Shown here in pieces: positions 8,970-17,017 of a stretch of DNA of 64,000 bases. A program made the translations under genes and the position numbers. The notes under the pieces were generated by a model. That model did no database searches. It saw nothing but the letters and a program-made list of their open reading frames with translations, and was not told where the DNA came from. The stretch's first letter is position 1. Each line of letters opens with the position of its first letter. This DNA comes from Bacteroidota bacterium (lineage in GTDB: Bacteria; Bacteroidota; Bacteroidia; Palsa-965), in assembly GCA_020402865.1 (NCBI GenBank), contig JADBYT010000004.1, positions 1 through 64,000 on the forward strand. Reading direction: 5' to 3'.

Positions 8970-9823
8970 ACGCTGTAAATGAAGTGGATGTAATAATATG
9001 TAGTTGCGGCAGCCGAGCTCAGCAGAAGCGCAGCCCAAAGCACTGTCCAGCGTTGCGAAAGGCCCAGCAGCGCAGCACGGCGTATATGTCCGCGAAGCAT
9101 AATGCTGCTGCTGGCAGCTATGCAAACGACAATGGCAACGAGGCCGGAACCCGGTGCGGCAAACAGCCATGCAATGCCGGGCAGCAGCACCAGCACGCCA
9201 AGCAGTTGCAGCATGGCTAAGTGGCCCCAGTAGTCCCACACGCTGCGGCGCAGGCTGGCGAGAGCGGCTGTCATTTGGAGTATCCAGCCTGCGCCGCAGG
9301 CAAACAGCGCGGCAGGCACAGTGTGTGTGGTATTTTGGCCGAGTGCATGCGCAAGACCCGCTCCCAGCGCCGCAGTAATCAACACCGCCGCGCACACGCA
9401 AAACACAATAAAGCGCGCCCGGCTCTGCAGCCTGAATTGCGGCGCACAGCTGTGTGCCAGCGTAGCATAACGGCGGGCCAGAATAATGCGGCGGTTGTCG
9501 GAAATGAATGAATACACGCGGCCGGCCATCCAACGCATCAGGCCTTTGGCAAACACACGCTGCAGCAGCGGCCAGCGGCGGCCCAGCAGATGCAGCAAAG
9601 CATCCACACCGTAAATGGTTGTGCCGCCGTTTACATCCACCAGCGGAATTTCGTTGCCCTGCCGCTGGTTGTCAACCCGGCACATAAACGATTCATTGTG
9701 CAATGAGGAAAACGTGCGGCGCTCATCGGCCTGTAAAATGCCCGCTTTGATGAATGCCGAAGAATAAGCCTCACAAAGCGGGCACTCGGCATCGTAGAGC
9801 AGAATTTTCTTTGCGGTGTTCAT
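8966..9823 (-). CDS. DCC (DUF393) thiol-disulfide oxidoreductase-like protein with membrane domain
   Basis: 285 residues. Residues ~6-130 match the DCC family: LLYDAECPLCEAYSSAF carries the D-x-x-C-x-x-C signature, and VDVNGGTTIYGVDALLHLL is the usual second block. Family members are normally ~120-140 residues; here a second half (~145-285) adds about five hydrophobic segments, so the protein is probably anchored in the inner membrane with the thioredoxin-like part in the cytoplasm. It lies 3 nt after the upstream membrane gene and overlaps the next gene by ATGA. The redox partner is unknown; the CxxC pair suggests dithiol chemistry. Confidence 0.8.
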   Translation of the reverse strand: MNTAKKILLYDAECPLCEAYSSAFIKAGILQADERRTFSSLHNESFMCRVDNQRQGNEIPLVDVNGGTTIYGVDALLHLLGRRWPLLQRVFAKGLMRWMAGRVYSFISDNRRIILARRYATLAHSCAPQFRLQSRARFIVFCVCAAVLITAALGAGLAHALGQNTTHTVPAALFACGAGWILQMTAALASLRRSVWDYWGHLAMLQLLGVLVLLPGIAWLFAAPGSGLVAIVVCIAASSSIMLRGHIRRAALLGLSQRWTVLWAALLLSSAAATTYYYIHFIYSV

Positions 9824-9826
9824 GGC

Positions 9827-10345
9827 TTAGTATTTTACCGTTTGCTGCTGTGCGTAGTACTGCTGGTAGTAATTGTTCCATGCCTGCGCGTTTTCCCATG
9901 CCTGCCGCGCCATTTCGTTTTGATAGGCAATCCAGAGCTGCGCCTGATACTGGCCGCCAAATTGCTGCTGCATGTAACTGGTTTGCTGAAATTGCTGCAG
10001 GCGGCTGTTGCTGTCGGTAAGCGATACAATGAAGTAGCAAAGCATTACCGCCAGCAAGCCAAGCATAACGCGATACGTGATGCCGATTTCGCCGGCAAAA
10101 AGCAACCAGATTGTAGCCACAGCTCCAATACCGGCAAAAATCCAGTAGAGTATATAAAACACAGTGTATCCGCCTTTTTTACCGTTTGCCGCCCGGTCAA
10201 TAGAACTTATAAGCTGGGTAACCAGCAGGCCAAGCATGGTAAACAACGCTAAAGGCGAAAGAATAACCGTGAGCATGAAAAACAAAGAGAGAAACAGCAG
10301 CACGGCCTGCAGCGTGTTTTCTATGGTGGTTTGTGCGGTTTTCAT
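9827..10345 (-). CDS. Small membrane protein, paralogue of the next gene upstream
   Basis: 172 residues with about four hydrophobic segments (~14-48, ~65-85, ~92-112) and a glutamine/tyrosine-rich cytoplasmic-looking tail (QQYYAQQQTVKY). It shares with the 138-residue neighbour at 10373 the same start (MKT...), the LISSIDRAANGKKGGYTVF / LLSAVLRTAESIGKKTNNR region and the order of helices, so the two probably arose by duplication. No family recognised. Part of the GbsR-headed operon; the gap to the following DCC gene is 3 nt. Confidence 0.65.
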   Translation of the reverse strand: MKTAQTTIENTLQAVLLFLSLFFMLTVILSPLALFTMLGLLVTQLISSIDRAANGKKGGYTVFYILYWIFAGIGAVATIWLLFAGEIGITYRVMLGLLAVMLCYFIVSLTDSNSRLQQFQQTSYMQQQFGGQYQAQLWIAYQNEMARQAWENAQAWNNYYQQYYAQQQTVKY

Positions 10346-10372
10346 GGCTTTGGGTTTTATATGCGTTTCTAA

Positions 10373-10789
10373 TTACTTCATCATCTCCGCAAGGCGGTGG
10401 TTTTCTGCTATTTCAATTCTCTCCTGCTCAACTTCCTCGCTTTTATCAATTGTCCTGATTCCGCTGTAGTAATAAACAGCAATCAGAATTGATAGGCCCA
10501 TTTGCGACAGAACACTATCACGGAATGAGGTTTGAGCCCAGATAAAACCGTTGATCATTGCCCACACAGCAACCATAATCCAGTAGGTGAAATAAAACCT
10601 TCTGTTGTTTGTTTTTTTCCCAATACTCTCTGCCGTTCGCAAAACAGCGCTGAGCAGCTGAATCAACGCGAGTAAAGGGAATAAAAACATCAGAAGCATC
10701 CAGCCTAAAACAGTTACGCCCACAATACCGATCAAAACCAATAGAATCAGCTGTAGCGTGCGGTCTGTATCTTTGATTAATGTTTTCAT
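10373..10789 (-). CDS. Small membrane protein, paralogue of 9827-10345
   Basis: 138 residues with about four hydrophobic segments (LQLILLVLIGIVGVTVLGWM first) and a charged C-terminal tail (KSEEVEQERIEIAENHRL). It resembles its downstream neighbour in helix order and in the basic loop after the second helix. No conserved domain recognised. First structural gene after the regulator, 64 bp downstream of it; probably a membrane component of whatever process this operon serves. Confidence 0.65.
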   Translation of the reverse strand: MKTLIKDTDRTLQLILLVLIGIVGVTVLGWMLLMFLFPLLALIQLLSAVLRTAESIGKKTNNRRFYFTYWIMVAVWAMINGFIWAQTSFRDSVLSQMGLSILIAVYYYSGIRTIDKSEEVEQERIEIAENHRLAEMMK

Positions 10790-10853
10790 CTTGTTTCGTT
10801 TTTATGTGAGATATTATACTTTCAATAATTTTTGAACTATTGGGGCAAATTTT

Positions 10854-11360
10854 TTAGCGCATTAATTTCATGATGGTTCCAAGAAACCAGTTCTCGTCGG
10901 CCTTAATCATGGTATCAAGGGTTTTGTCGGCTTTAGTGCCGAGTTTGTAAATGCCTTCAACAGTGTCGTTGAATGCTTTTGCTTCACGGTCACCTTTAGC
11001 GGCCTCCACGTCGCGCAGGGCTTCCAGCGCATGCAGCATGGGCTCAAGCTCGCGTTTGCGGCGTTCTTTAGCTACCTGGCGGAAAACTTTCCAGATGTCT
11101 TTCTCGGCCACAAAAAACTCTTTCCGCTCGCCGGGACGAAGCTCTTTCTGCACCAGCCCCCAGTCGATAAGCGCACGCACATTAAGGTTTGCATTACCTC
11201 GGGAAATACTAAGCTGCTCCATAATTTCCTCGGCACTGAGCGCATCGGGCGAAATGAGCAACAGCGCATGCACCTGCGCCATTGTACGGCTGATGCCCCA
11301 GCTTGATCCGAGGGTGCCCCAGGCCTGTATAAACTTCTCTTTCGCTTCGTCGAGTTTCAT
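10854..11360 (-). CDS. GbsR/MarR-family transcriptional regulator
   Basis: 168 residues. The N-terminal winged helix-turn-helix spans ~20-95 (LLISPDALSAEEIMEQLSIS RGNANLNVRAL region, then GLVQKELRPGERKEFF), matching the GbsR branch of MarR-like repressors; the C-terminal third is helical and probably dimerises. It heads an operon of six same-strand genes (two membrane proteins, DCC, DUF2071, SDR). The promoter just upstream carries inverted repeats, so autorepression is likely. The ATG lies only 4 nt after the -7 box, implying a leaderless transcript. Confidence 0.85.
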   Translation of the reverse strand: MKLDEAKEKFIQAWGTLGSSWGISRTMAQVHALLLISPDALSAEEIMEQLSISRGNANLNVRALIDWGLVQKELRPGERKEFFVAEKDIWKVFRQVAKERRKRELEPMLHALEALRDVEAAKGDREAKAFNDTVEGIYKLGTKADKTLDTMIKADENWFLGTIMKLMR

Positions 11361-11364
11361 GATT

Positions 11365-11406
11365 CAAATGTAAATACGTTTTTTGAACTTTCAAAACTTT
11401 TTGAAA
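11365..11406 (-). promoter_or_regulatory. Promoter with overlapping operator-like inverted repeats for the gbsR-like operon
   Basis: On the minus strand TTG (11394-11392) and a perfect TACATTTG box (11372-11365) are 19 nt apart. Overlapping and just upstream of the -33 element lie alternating inverted repeats: TTTTGA at 11381-11386, TCAAAA at 11391-11396, TTTTGA at 11399-11404. A repressor bound there would block polymerase, which fits autoregulation by the adjacent GbsR-like protein (inference). Confidence 0.6.
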
Positions 11407-11432
11407 ATTATTTTTGTTCCCGGCCCGAAAAC

Positions 11433-11464
11433 AAAACGGCGACCCGTTTGCGGATCGCCGTTTT
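11433..11464 (-). terminator. Rho-independent terminator after the gliding-type protein gene
   Basis: AAAACGGCGA (11433-11442) pairs with TCGCCGTTTT (11455-11464); a 10-bp stem with a 12-nt loop and a T-tract on the minus strand, 20 bp past the stop codon at 11485. Confidence 0.8.
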
Positions 11465-11484
11465 ATATATAAATGTGACTTTGG

Positions 11485-14454
11485 TTAGTTCACACGCTCT
11501 TTGAGCAGGTGTACAAAGCTGGCAAAGTTGTAGGTTTCTTCGTCGTAGCCAACTGCGGTGATCGTGTAGTAGTACACACCATCTTCAGCCATGTTACCTG
11601 CGCCGGTAAGACCATTCCACACGGTAACATCCTGCTGGCCGCCGGGTAAACCGCTCACATTGCCTTCATAAACTTTGTTACCCCAACGGTTGAAGATAAT
11701 TACGTCGATGCTCTTCACCGCGTTTACACTAAGCTGGAACTCGTCGTTGCGGCCATCGCCGTTGGGCGAGAACACGTTCGGAATGGTAATCTGGGCCTGT
11801 TCAACAACAGTAATGTAAATGGCGGTAATTACTTCGCAACCCTGAATATCGTTCCAGCCGGAGAGATACACGGTATATACACCGGGCGAGGTGTAAGTGA
11901 ACGAGGGACTCTGCTGGTTTGAGGTGCTTTGCAAACTGTCGCCAAAGCTCCAGGCATAGTTATTTACACCCGGCGATGAGGTTGCGTTGAAATTAACCGT
12001 GAGCGGAGCCACACCAAAAATAGTGCTGGCATTGGCTTGTACGGTAGCCGTGTTTACAGTATTAATAGTAACCGGACCGCTGTTTACACAGCCGTTTGCA
12101 TCTGTTGTTACTACGTTGTAGGTGCCGCCGGTGAGTCCGGTTATGGGCATACTGTTGTAAGTTTGGTTGTTAACCTGGAAAGTAAACGGACCTGTACCGG
12201 CAAGCACTGCCTGCTGGGTAATGGTGCCGGTGCTGTCGCCACAGTTTGACGGTGTGGTTTCCAGATAAATTTCGGGTAGCGGCAGAATGGTGATGTTTAC
12301 CGTTGCCGTGTCTGTACAACCGTTCGCATCGGTACCGATTACGGTGTAGCTGGTATTGTTGGGCGGGTTGGCAGAAGTCTGACCCGAGTTGGGGTTGCCT
12401 AGGCCAACTGTGGGAATCCACTGGAAGTTGGCTGCGCCAGCAGCAGTAAGGGTTGTGTTTGAACCCGCACATACTGTATTATCTGTGGCAGAGGCCGTAA
12501 CGTTGGGCAACGAGAATACTGTTACCTGAACCACATCGGTAGAAATACAACCGTTGGCCGAGGTTACTGTAACCGAATAAGACGCCGGGCCGGTTGTAGG
12601 TTGAACGGTAACGCTTGAGCCCGTGGTTGAACCCACAATGCCGGGGCCTGTCCACGAATAGGTTGAACCGGCAGCCTGCGGGGGCACACCTATTGTTCCC
12701 TGCGTTCCTGAACAGATAGAGAAGTCGGGGCCGGCGGTAATTGACTGTACCGGGTCAACAACAACAGTTACCGTGTCGGTATCAATACAGCCGTTGGTGT
12801 TTGCAGTAACCACGTAGGTGGTAGTAACAATCGGGTTAACGGTGTATGTGGCGCCGGTAAAGGGTCCGGGAGTCCAGGTGAATGTGGTGCTGCTTTGTGC
12901 GGTGGCCGTGAGTATTGATGTGCCACCAGCGCAGATGGGGCTGGCCGATGCGGTGGCACTTACCTGCGGCGGAGCAGTTACCGTTACTGTTACAAAAGCT
13001 GTATCGCTACAGCCGGCTCCGTTTGTACCCACCAGTGTGTAGGTGGTGGTTACTGTGGGATTAGCTGTGGCGTTGGCCTGTGTAGTTGAACCGAGGATGC
13101 CTGATGCCGGCTGCCAGCTATACGACATGCCGGGCTGGCCGGTGGCAATAAGAATGGTTTGTGAACCCGAGCAGATGCTTACGTTGGGGCTTGCCGTTAC
13201 CTGAGCCGGAGCCACAAATACGGTTACCTGATCATCGTCGTCGCAGCCGAGTGCGTTGGCGGCAATAAGTGTGTAAGTGGTGGTAGCAGAGGGAGAAACG
13301 CTGATGCTGCTGGTGGTCTGGCTGGTTGACCACTGATAGGAGGTACCGCCGGAACCGTTAAGCGTTGCTGTGCCACCGGGGCAAATGGTAATATCGGGCC
13401 CCGCATTGGCTGTGGGCGCCGGACTCACGGTAACCGGAACGATGTTAGACGCTGATGTGCCGCAGCCTGAGCCGTTGGGCCAGCCTGTACCGGTAACAAT
13501 GGCCTGATAGAACAGTGTGGAGCTGATTGGCCCGGTATTATACGTGGGCGAAGTGGCTCCGGCTATTGTAAAGAAGGTGTTCGGCAAACCGGTAGTGGAC
13601 ACATACCATTGCAGGTTTGGCGAAGTGTTTCCCTGAAGCAGAATTTGCGACGTATCGCCTGCACAAATGATGTTCGGGTTTGAAGAGGCCACACCGGCAA
13701 TGGGCGGAGGCCCTACGGTGAGACCCACTGTATCATCGGCAGAAGTAATTGTTACACAACCACCGGTAACTGTTACGGTGTAAGTGATGTTGGTAGCGCC
13801 AAGCACAACCTGCGGGTTTTGCTGGTTGGGCGAACCGATAATGCCCGAAACGGGGGCCCAGGAATACTGGAATGTGGCGCCGGGGCAGCCGCCGGTAATA
13901 TTAGCCTGAAGCTGAATTACATCGCCCGGACAGCCGGCATAAAGACCAGCGCTGGATGCCTGAATGGTAGTTACCGGAGGTGAGCCGGGCGTGGTAAACG
14001 CTACCGCCGTGGACCATGCACTGCCTGTAGTTGCAGAGGCCTCCACAAACTCCCTTATTCGATAGTAATAGGTCGTTCCCGGACACAGCTGTGCGTAAGG
14101 AATAAACACCGGAAAATAAGGCTCGAGGACACAAGCCTCGGCTGACGGTGGATTAAGGGTGGAGTGGTACCACGGATTAGTACCCCATAACGGCGAGTTC
14201 GGAGCCGGGGGGGTTCCAATAAACGACGTGGGAGAACAAGCCACTTCTACTTCCATCCAGTAAGGCCCGCAACCGCAGGTAGCCGGGTCTGAATCGCCCG
14301 TAAGGGTAAGGCCGGTGGGCGATGTGGTTGCTACCACATTTAGAATGGGTAACGCGTGGCAGGCTTTTGCCTGCTGGGCCGCTCCGAAAAGCAATGCCAT
14401 CAGCATAAACAAGGGAAGAAAAAGCCGCCTTGAGGGTTTGTAAGGGTGTTTCAT
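11485..14454 (-). CDS. Large Ig/PKD-repeat surface protein with gliding-motility-associated (T9SS type B) C-terminal domain
   Basis: 989 residues from the ATG at 14454, chosen because it directly opens a signal peptide (MKHPYKPSRRLFLPLFMLMA... ending QAKA); the frame is open 17 codons further up. After a ~150-residue fibronectin-like N-terminal part come seven or more Ig-like repeats of ~75-85 residues (each with an ICxG...L.ASG / CxGS cysteine and a closing T.TVTV strand), then a PKD domain (~810-890, YAWSFGDS), then the C-terminal domain from ~895 (VFSPNGDGRNDEF, IFNRWGNKVYE, DGVYYYTI). Type B domains direct T9SS export and cell-surface attachment. Likely an adhesin or surface fibre; ligand unknown. 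Confidence 0.9.
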   Translation of the reverse strand: MKHPYKPSRRLFLPLFMLMALLFGAAQQAKACHALPILNVVATTSPTGLTLTGDSDPATCGCGPYWMEVEVACSPTSFIGTPPAPNSPLWGTNPWYHSTLNPPSAEACVLEPYFPVFIPYAQLCPGTTYYYRIREFVEASATTGSAWSTAVAFTTPGSPPVTTIQASSAGLYAGCPGDVIQLQANITGGCPGATFQYSWAPVSGIIGSPNQQNPQVVLGATNITYTVTVTGGCVTITSADDTVGLTVGPPPIAGVASSNPNIICAGDTSQILLQGNTSPNLQWYVSTTGLPNTFFTIAGATSPTYNTGPISSTLFYQAIVTGTGWPNGSGCGTSASNIVPVTVSPAPTANAGPDITICPGGTATLNGSGGTSYQWSTSQTTSSISVSPSATTTYTLIAANALGCDDDDQVTVFVAPAQVTASPNVSICSGSQTILIATGQPGMSYSWQPASGILGSTTQANATANPTVTTTYTLVGTNGAGCSDTAFVTVTVTAPPQVSATASASPICAGGTSILTATAQSSTTFTWTPGPFTGATYTVNPIVTTTYVVTANTNGCIDTDTVTVVVDPVQSITAGPDFSICSGTQGTIGVPPQAAGSTYSWTGPGIVGSTTGSSVTVQPTTGPASYSVTVTSANGCISTDVVQVTVFSLPNVTASATDNTVCAGSNTTLTAAGAANFQWIPTVGLGNPNSGQTSANPPNNTSYTVIGTDANGCTDTATVNITILPLPEIYLETTPSNCGDSTGTITQQAVLAGTGPFTFQVNNQTYNSMPITGLTGGTYNVVTTDANGCVNSGPVTINTVNTATVQANASTIFGVAPLTVNFNATSSPGVNNYAWSFGDSLQSTSNQQSPSFTYTSPGVYTVYLSGWNDIQGCEVITAIYITVVEQAQITIPNVFSPNGDGRNDEFQLSVNAVKSIDVIIFNRWGNKVYEGNVSGLPGGQQDVTVWNGLTGAGNMAEDGVYYYTITAVGYDEETYNFASFVHLLKERVN

Positions 14455-14537
14455 GTGTGTTTTTTTTGCCAATAAATACACGACCCATGCCTTGGGTCTG
14501 CGCACCTATAACTACAAAACAAAGAAAAGTTTCTGGT

Positions 14538-14553
14538 TATTTGTTAACAAATA
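14538..14553. promoter_or_regulatory. Perfect 16-bp palindrome in the divergent rnr promoter region
   Basis: TATTTGTTAACAAATA is a perfect palindrome between the divergent starts at 14454 and 14671. It could bind a dimeric regulator or be chance in AT-rich DNA. Confidence 0.35.
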
Positions 14554-14670
14554 TAGAAAAATAGGGATACAAATCTTAGCCTTTAACCCTACTTTTATCC
14601 ACACCTCACTATTAAAATTCTTCTCCGTCTCCTTTCCCGAATTTTTAGATTATTCATTTGTGTTTCTGTA

Positions 14671-16995
14671 ATGGCAAAAAAAAACCGAAAACAACGCCAC
14701 CTTTTTGAAGATATTCTTGAAGTATTAAACAGTCATCCCGGCAAAGCCTGGAATTATAAACAACTCGGAGCCGCACTGGGCGTTACTGAAAAAGAAGAGC
14801 GGCAGGCACTGATTCTGCTGCTCGACGACTTCACAAAAAAAGGGCTTGCCGAAGAAGTGGAACGCGGAAAGTTCCGCAGCAAAACGTCTTCACGCATGGT
14901 GCAGGGCCGGGTGGATATGACCCAGTCGGGCGCAGCGTATGTAATTCCCGAAGAAGGCGGCGAAGATATTTTTGTCCCCGCCCGCTATACCAACAGTGCG
15001 TTTCATGGCGACATTGTAACCGCCAAGGTGTTTCACCGCAAACGTGGCGACGGACGCGAAGAGGGCGAAATTATTGACATTGTAACCCGCGCCCGCACCG
15101 AGTTTGTGGGCACACTGCATATTGAGGCCCGCGTGGCTTTTCTTGTGCCGGATAACCGGAAATTGCCGGATTTTCTGATTCAAAAAGACAAAATCGGGAA
15201 AGCAGCCGAAGGGCAGAAAGTGGTTGTAAAACTTACTGCCTGGGACGATCCTTCTGATTTGCCCCACGGCGAAGTGGTGGCCGTTTTGGGTAATGCCGGC
15301 GACAACAACACCGAAATGCACGCCATTATGGTGGAATACGGCCTGCCGTGGAAATTTCCCGCCGATGTGGAGAAAATGGCCGACCGCATTCCTACGGAAA
15401 TTACGGATGAAGAAATTGCCAAACGCCGTGATTTCCGCCACGTAACCACCTTCACCATTGACCCGGTGGATGCGAAGGATTTTGACGACGCGCTTTCTGT
15501 GCGCAAACTAGAAAACGGACATTGGGAAGTTGGTGTACACATTGCGGATGTGTCGCATTACATGAAGCCGGGCTCGATTATCGACAAGGAAGCCGTAGAG
15601 CGCGCCACATCGGTGTATCTGGTGGATCGCGTGGTGCCGATGCTGCCCGAAATTCTCTCGAATTTTGTGTGTTCGCTGCGGCCCAATGAAGATAAGCTCA
15701 CGTTCTCGGCTGTTTTTGAACTCGACGAAAACGCCACCATTCACAACGAATGGTTTGGCCGTACGGTTATTCACTCGGTGCGGCGCTATGCGTATGAAGA
15801 AGTGCAGGAAATTCTCGAAGGCAAGCCCGGCGATTTCAGCGAAGAACTTTTGCTGCTCGACAAATTGGCCAAGAAGCTGCGCGACGAGCGCATGAAAAAC
15901 GGCTCCATTACGTTCGACCGCGAAGAAGTAAAGTTTCATCTCGATGAACACGGCAATCCGACCGGCGTGTATTTCAAAGTCATGAAAGACTCGAATCAGC
16001 TCATCGAAGATTTCATGCTGCTGGCCAACCGCCGTGTGGCTGAGTTTGTGACGCTGCGCCGCCGCGCGGGCGAAACCGCCGCCGAAAAGAAAAAGCAGGT
16101 ACACGATTTGCGCCGCCCGTATGTATATCGCGTTCACGCCGCACCCGATCCGCAGCGCGTAAAAGAGTTTTCGGAATTTGTGGGCACGTTTGGCTATAAA
16201 CTTCAGACCGGCAACGAGCAGCTCATTTCGCGCTCACTCAACAAGCTGCTGAGTGATGTGAAAGACAAGCCCGAGGCCAATATGATTGAAACGCTGGCCA
16301 TACGCGCCATGGCCAAGGCTATTTACACAACCGACAATATCGGCCACTACGGCCTGGGCTTTAAGTATTACACGCATTTCACCTCACCCATACGCCGCTA
16401 CCCGGATGTACTTGCACATCGCCTGCTGCAATATTATCTGGACGCGGATGCCGGCCGCAAGTCAGACGAGGCGCCCATGGACAGCGCCGTGCTTGAGCAG
16501 CTGTGCAAACACAGTTCCGACCGCGAGAAAATGGCGGCCGATGCCGAACGCTCTTCGATAAAATACAAACAGGTGCAGTTTCTGCAGGATAAAATCGGCG
16601 GACTGTTTGACGGCATGGTGTCGGGCGTTACGGAGTTTGGCTTCTTTGTGGAACTGGCCGAGAGCAAGTGCGAGGGCATGGTACACATCAGAACGCTTTC
16701 GGATGACCGTTACTTTTTTGAGCAGGAGCGTTATTGCTTACGCGGCGTAAGAAGCGGCCGCACGTTTTCGCTTGGCGATAAGGTGCGCATCGTAGTTAAA
16801 ACCGCCGACCTGATTAAAAAACAACTTGATTTTGAACTGGCCGATATGCCGGCGAAAGCGGCTTCGGGCAGCGGCAGCGGGTTTAAAATTACCGGCGGCT
16901 GGGACGAAACAAAACCGCGCAGAAGTGGTGGTAAAAATGATAAGGGAAACAGGCCAAAATCGGGGAAAGGGAAGACCGGCGGGAAGCGGCGGTAG
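14671..16995 (+). CDS. rnr: Ribonuclease R
   Basis: 774 residues, full length for the family. Order: basic winged-helix N-terminus (~1-70), two cold-shock/OB domains (~75-235), the RNB catalytic domain (~245-590) with the metal-binding acidic cluster DPVDAKDFDDAL at ~264-275, an S1 RNA-binding domain (~640-725, FDGMVSGVTEFGFFVELAE) and a basic Gly/Lys-rich tail. RNase R degrades structured RNA 3' to 5' and takes part in rRNA quality control. The ATG at 14671 is preceded by a weak -7 match (TTCATTTG, 14653-14660). The following gene begins 22 bp after the stop. Confidence 0.95.
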   Translation: MAKKNRKQRHLFEDILEVLNSHPGKAWNYKQLGAALGVTEKEERQALILLLDDFTKKGLAEEVERGKFRSKTSSRMVQGRVDMTQSGAAYVIPEEGGEDIFVPARYTNSAFHGDIVTAKVFHRKRGDGREEGEIIDIVTRARTEFVGTLHIEARVAFLVPDNRKLPDFLIQKDKIGKAAEGQKVVVKLTAWDDPSDLPHGEVVAVLGNAGDNNTEMHAIMVEYGLPWKFPADVEKMADRIPTEITDEEIAKRRDFRHVTTFTIDPVDAKDFDDALSVRKLENGHWEVGVHIADVSHYMKPGSIIDKEAVERATSVYLVDRVVPMLPEILSNFVCSLRPNEDKLTFSAVFELDENATIHNEWFGRTVIHSVRRYAYEEVQEILEGKPGDFSEELLLLDKLAKKLRDERMKNGSITFDREEVKFHLDEHGNPTGVYFKVMKDSNQLIEDFMLLANRRVAEFVTLRRRAGETAAEKKKQVHDLRRPYVYRVHAAPDPQRVKEFSEFVGTFGYKLQTGNEQLISRSLNKLLSDVKDKPEANMIETLAIRAMAKAIYTTDNIGHYGLGFKYYTHFTSPIRRYPDVLAHRLLQYYLDADAGRKSDEAPMDSAVLEQLCKHSSDREKMAADAERSSIKYKQVQFLQDKIGGLFDGMVSGVTEFGFFVELAESKCEGMVHIRTLSDDRYFFEQERYCLRGVRSGRTFSLGDKVRIVVKTADLIKKQLDFELADMPAKAASGSGSGFKITGGWDETKPRRSGGKNDKGNRPKSGKGKTGGKRR

Positions 16996-17017
16996 GCGTT
17001 GGCTGCATTTGGTGCAG

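Noticed and set aside
8970-9533. Upstream extension of the DUF2071 frame to a 415-codon ORF
   Set aside because: The extra part overlaps the well-supported DCC gene in another frame and has an Arg/Cys/Ala-rich composition typical of a shadow frame; the inner ATG gives a normal-length protein and an ATGA overlap.
12000-14000. Possible CRISPR-like or phase-variable repeats in the Ig-repeat genes
   Set aside because: The repeats are protein-domain repeats of ~240 bp with diverged DNA, not short identical repeats with spacers.
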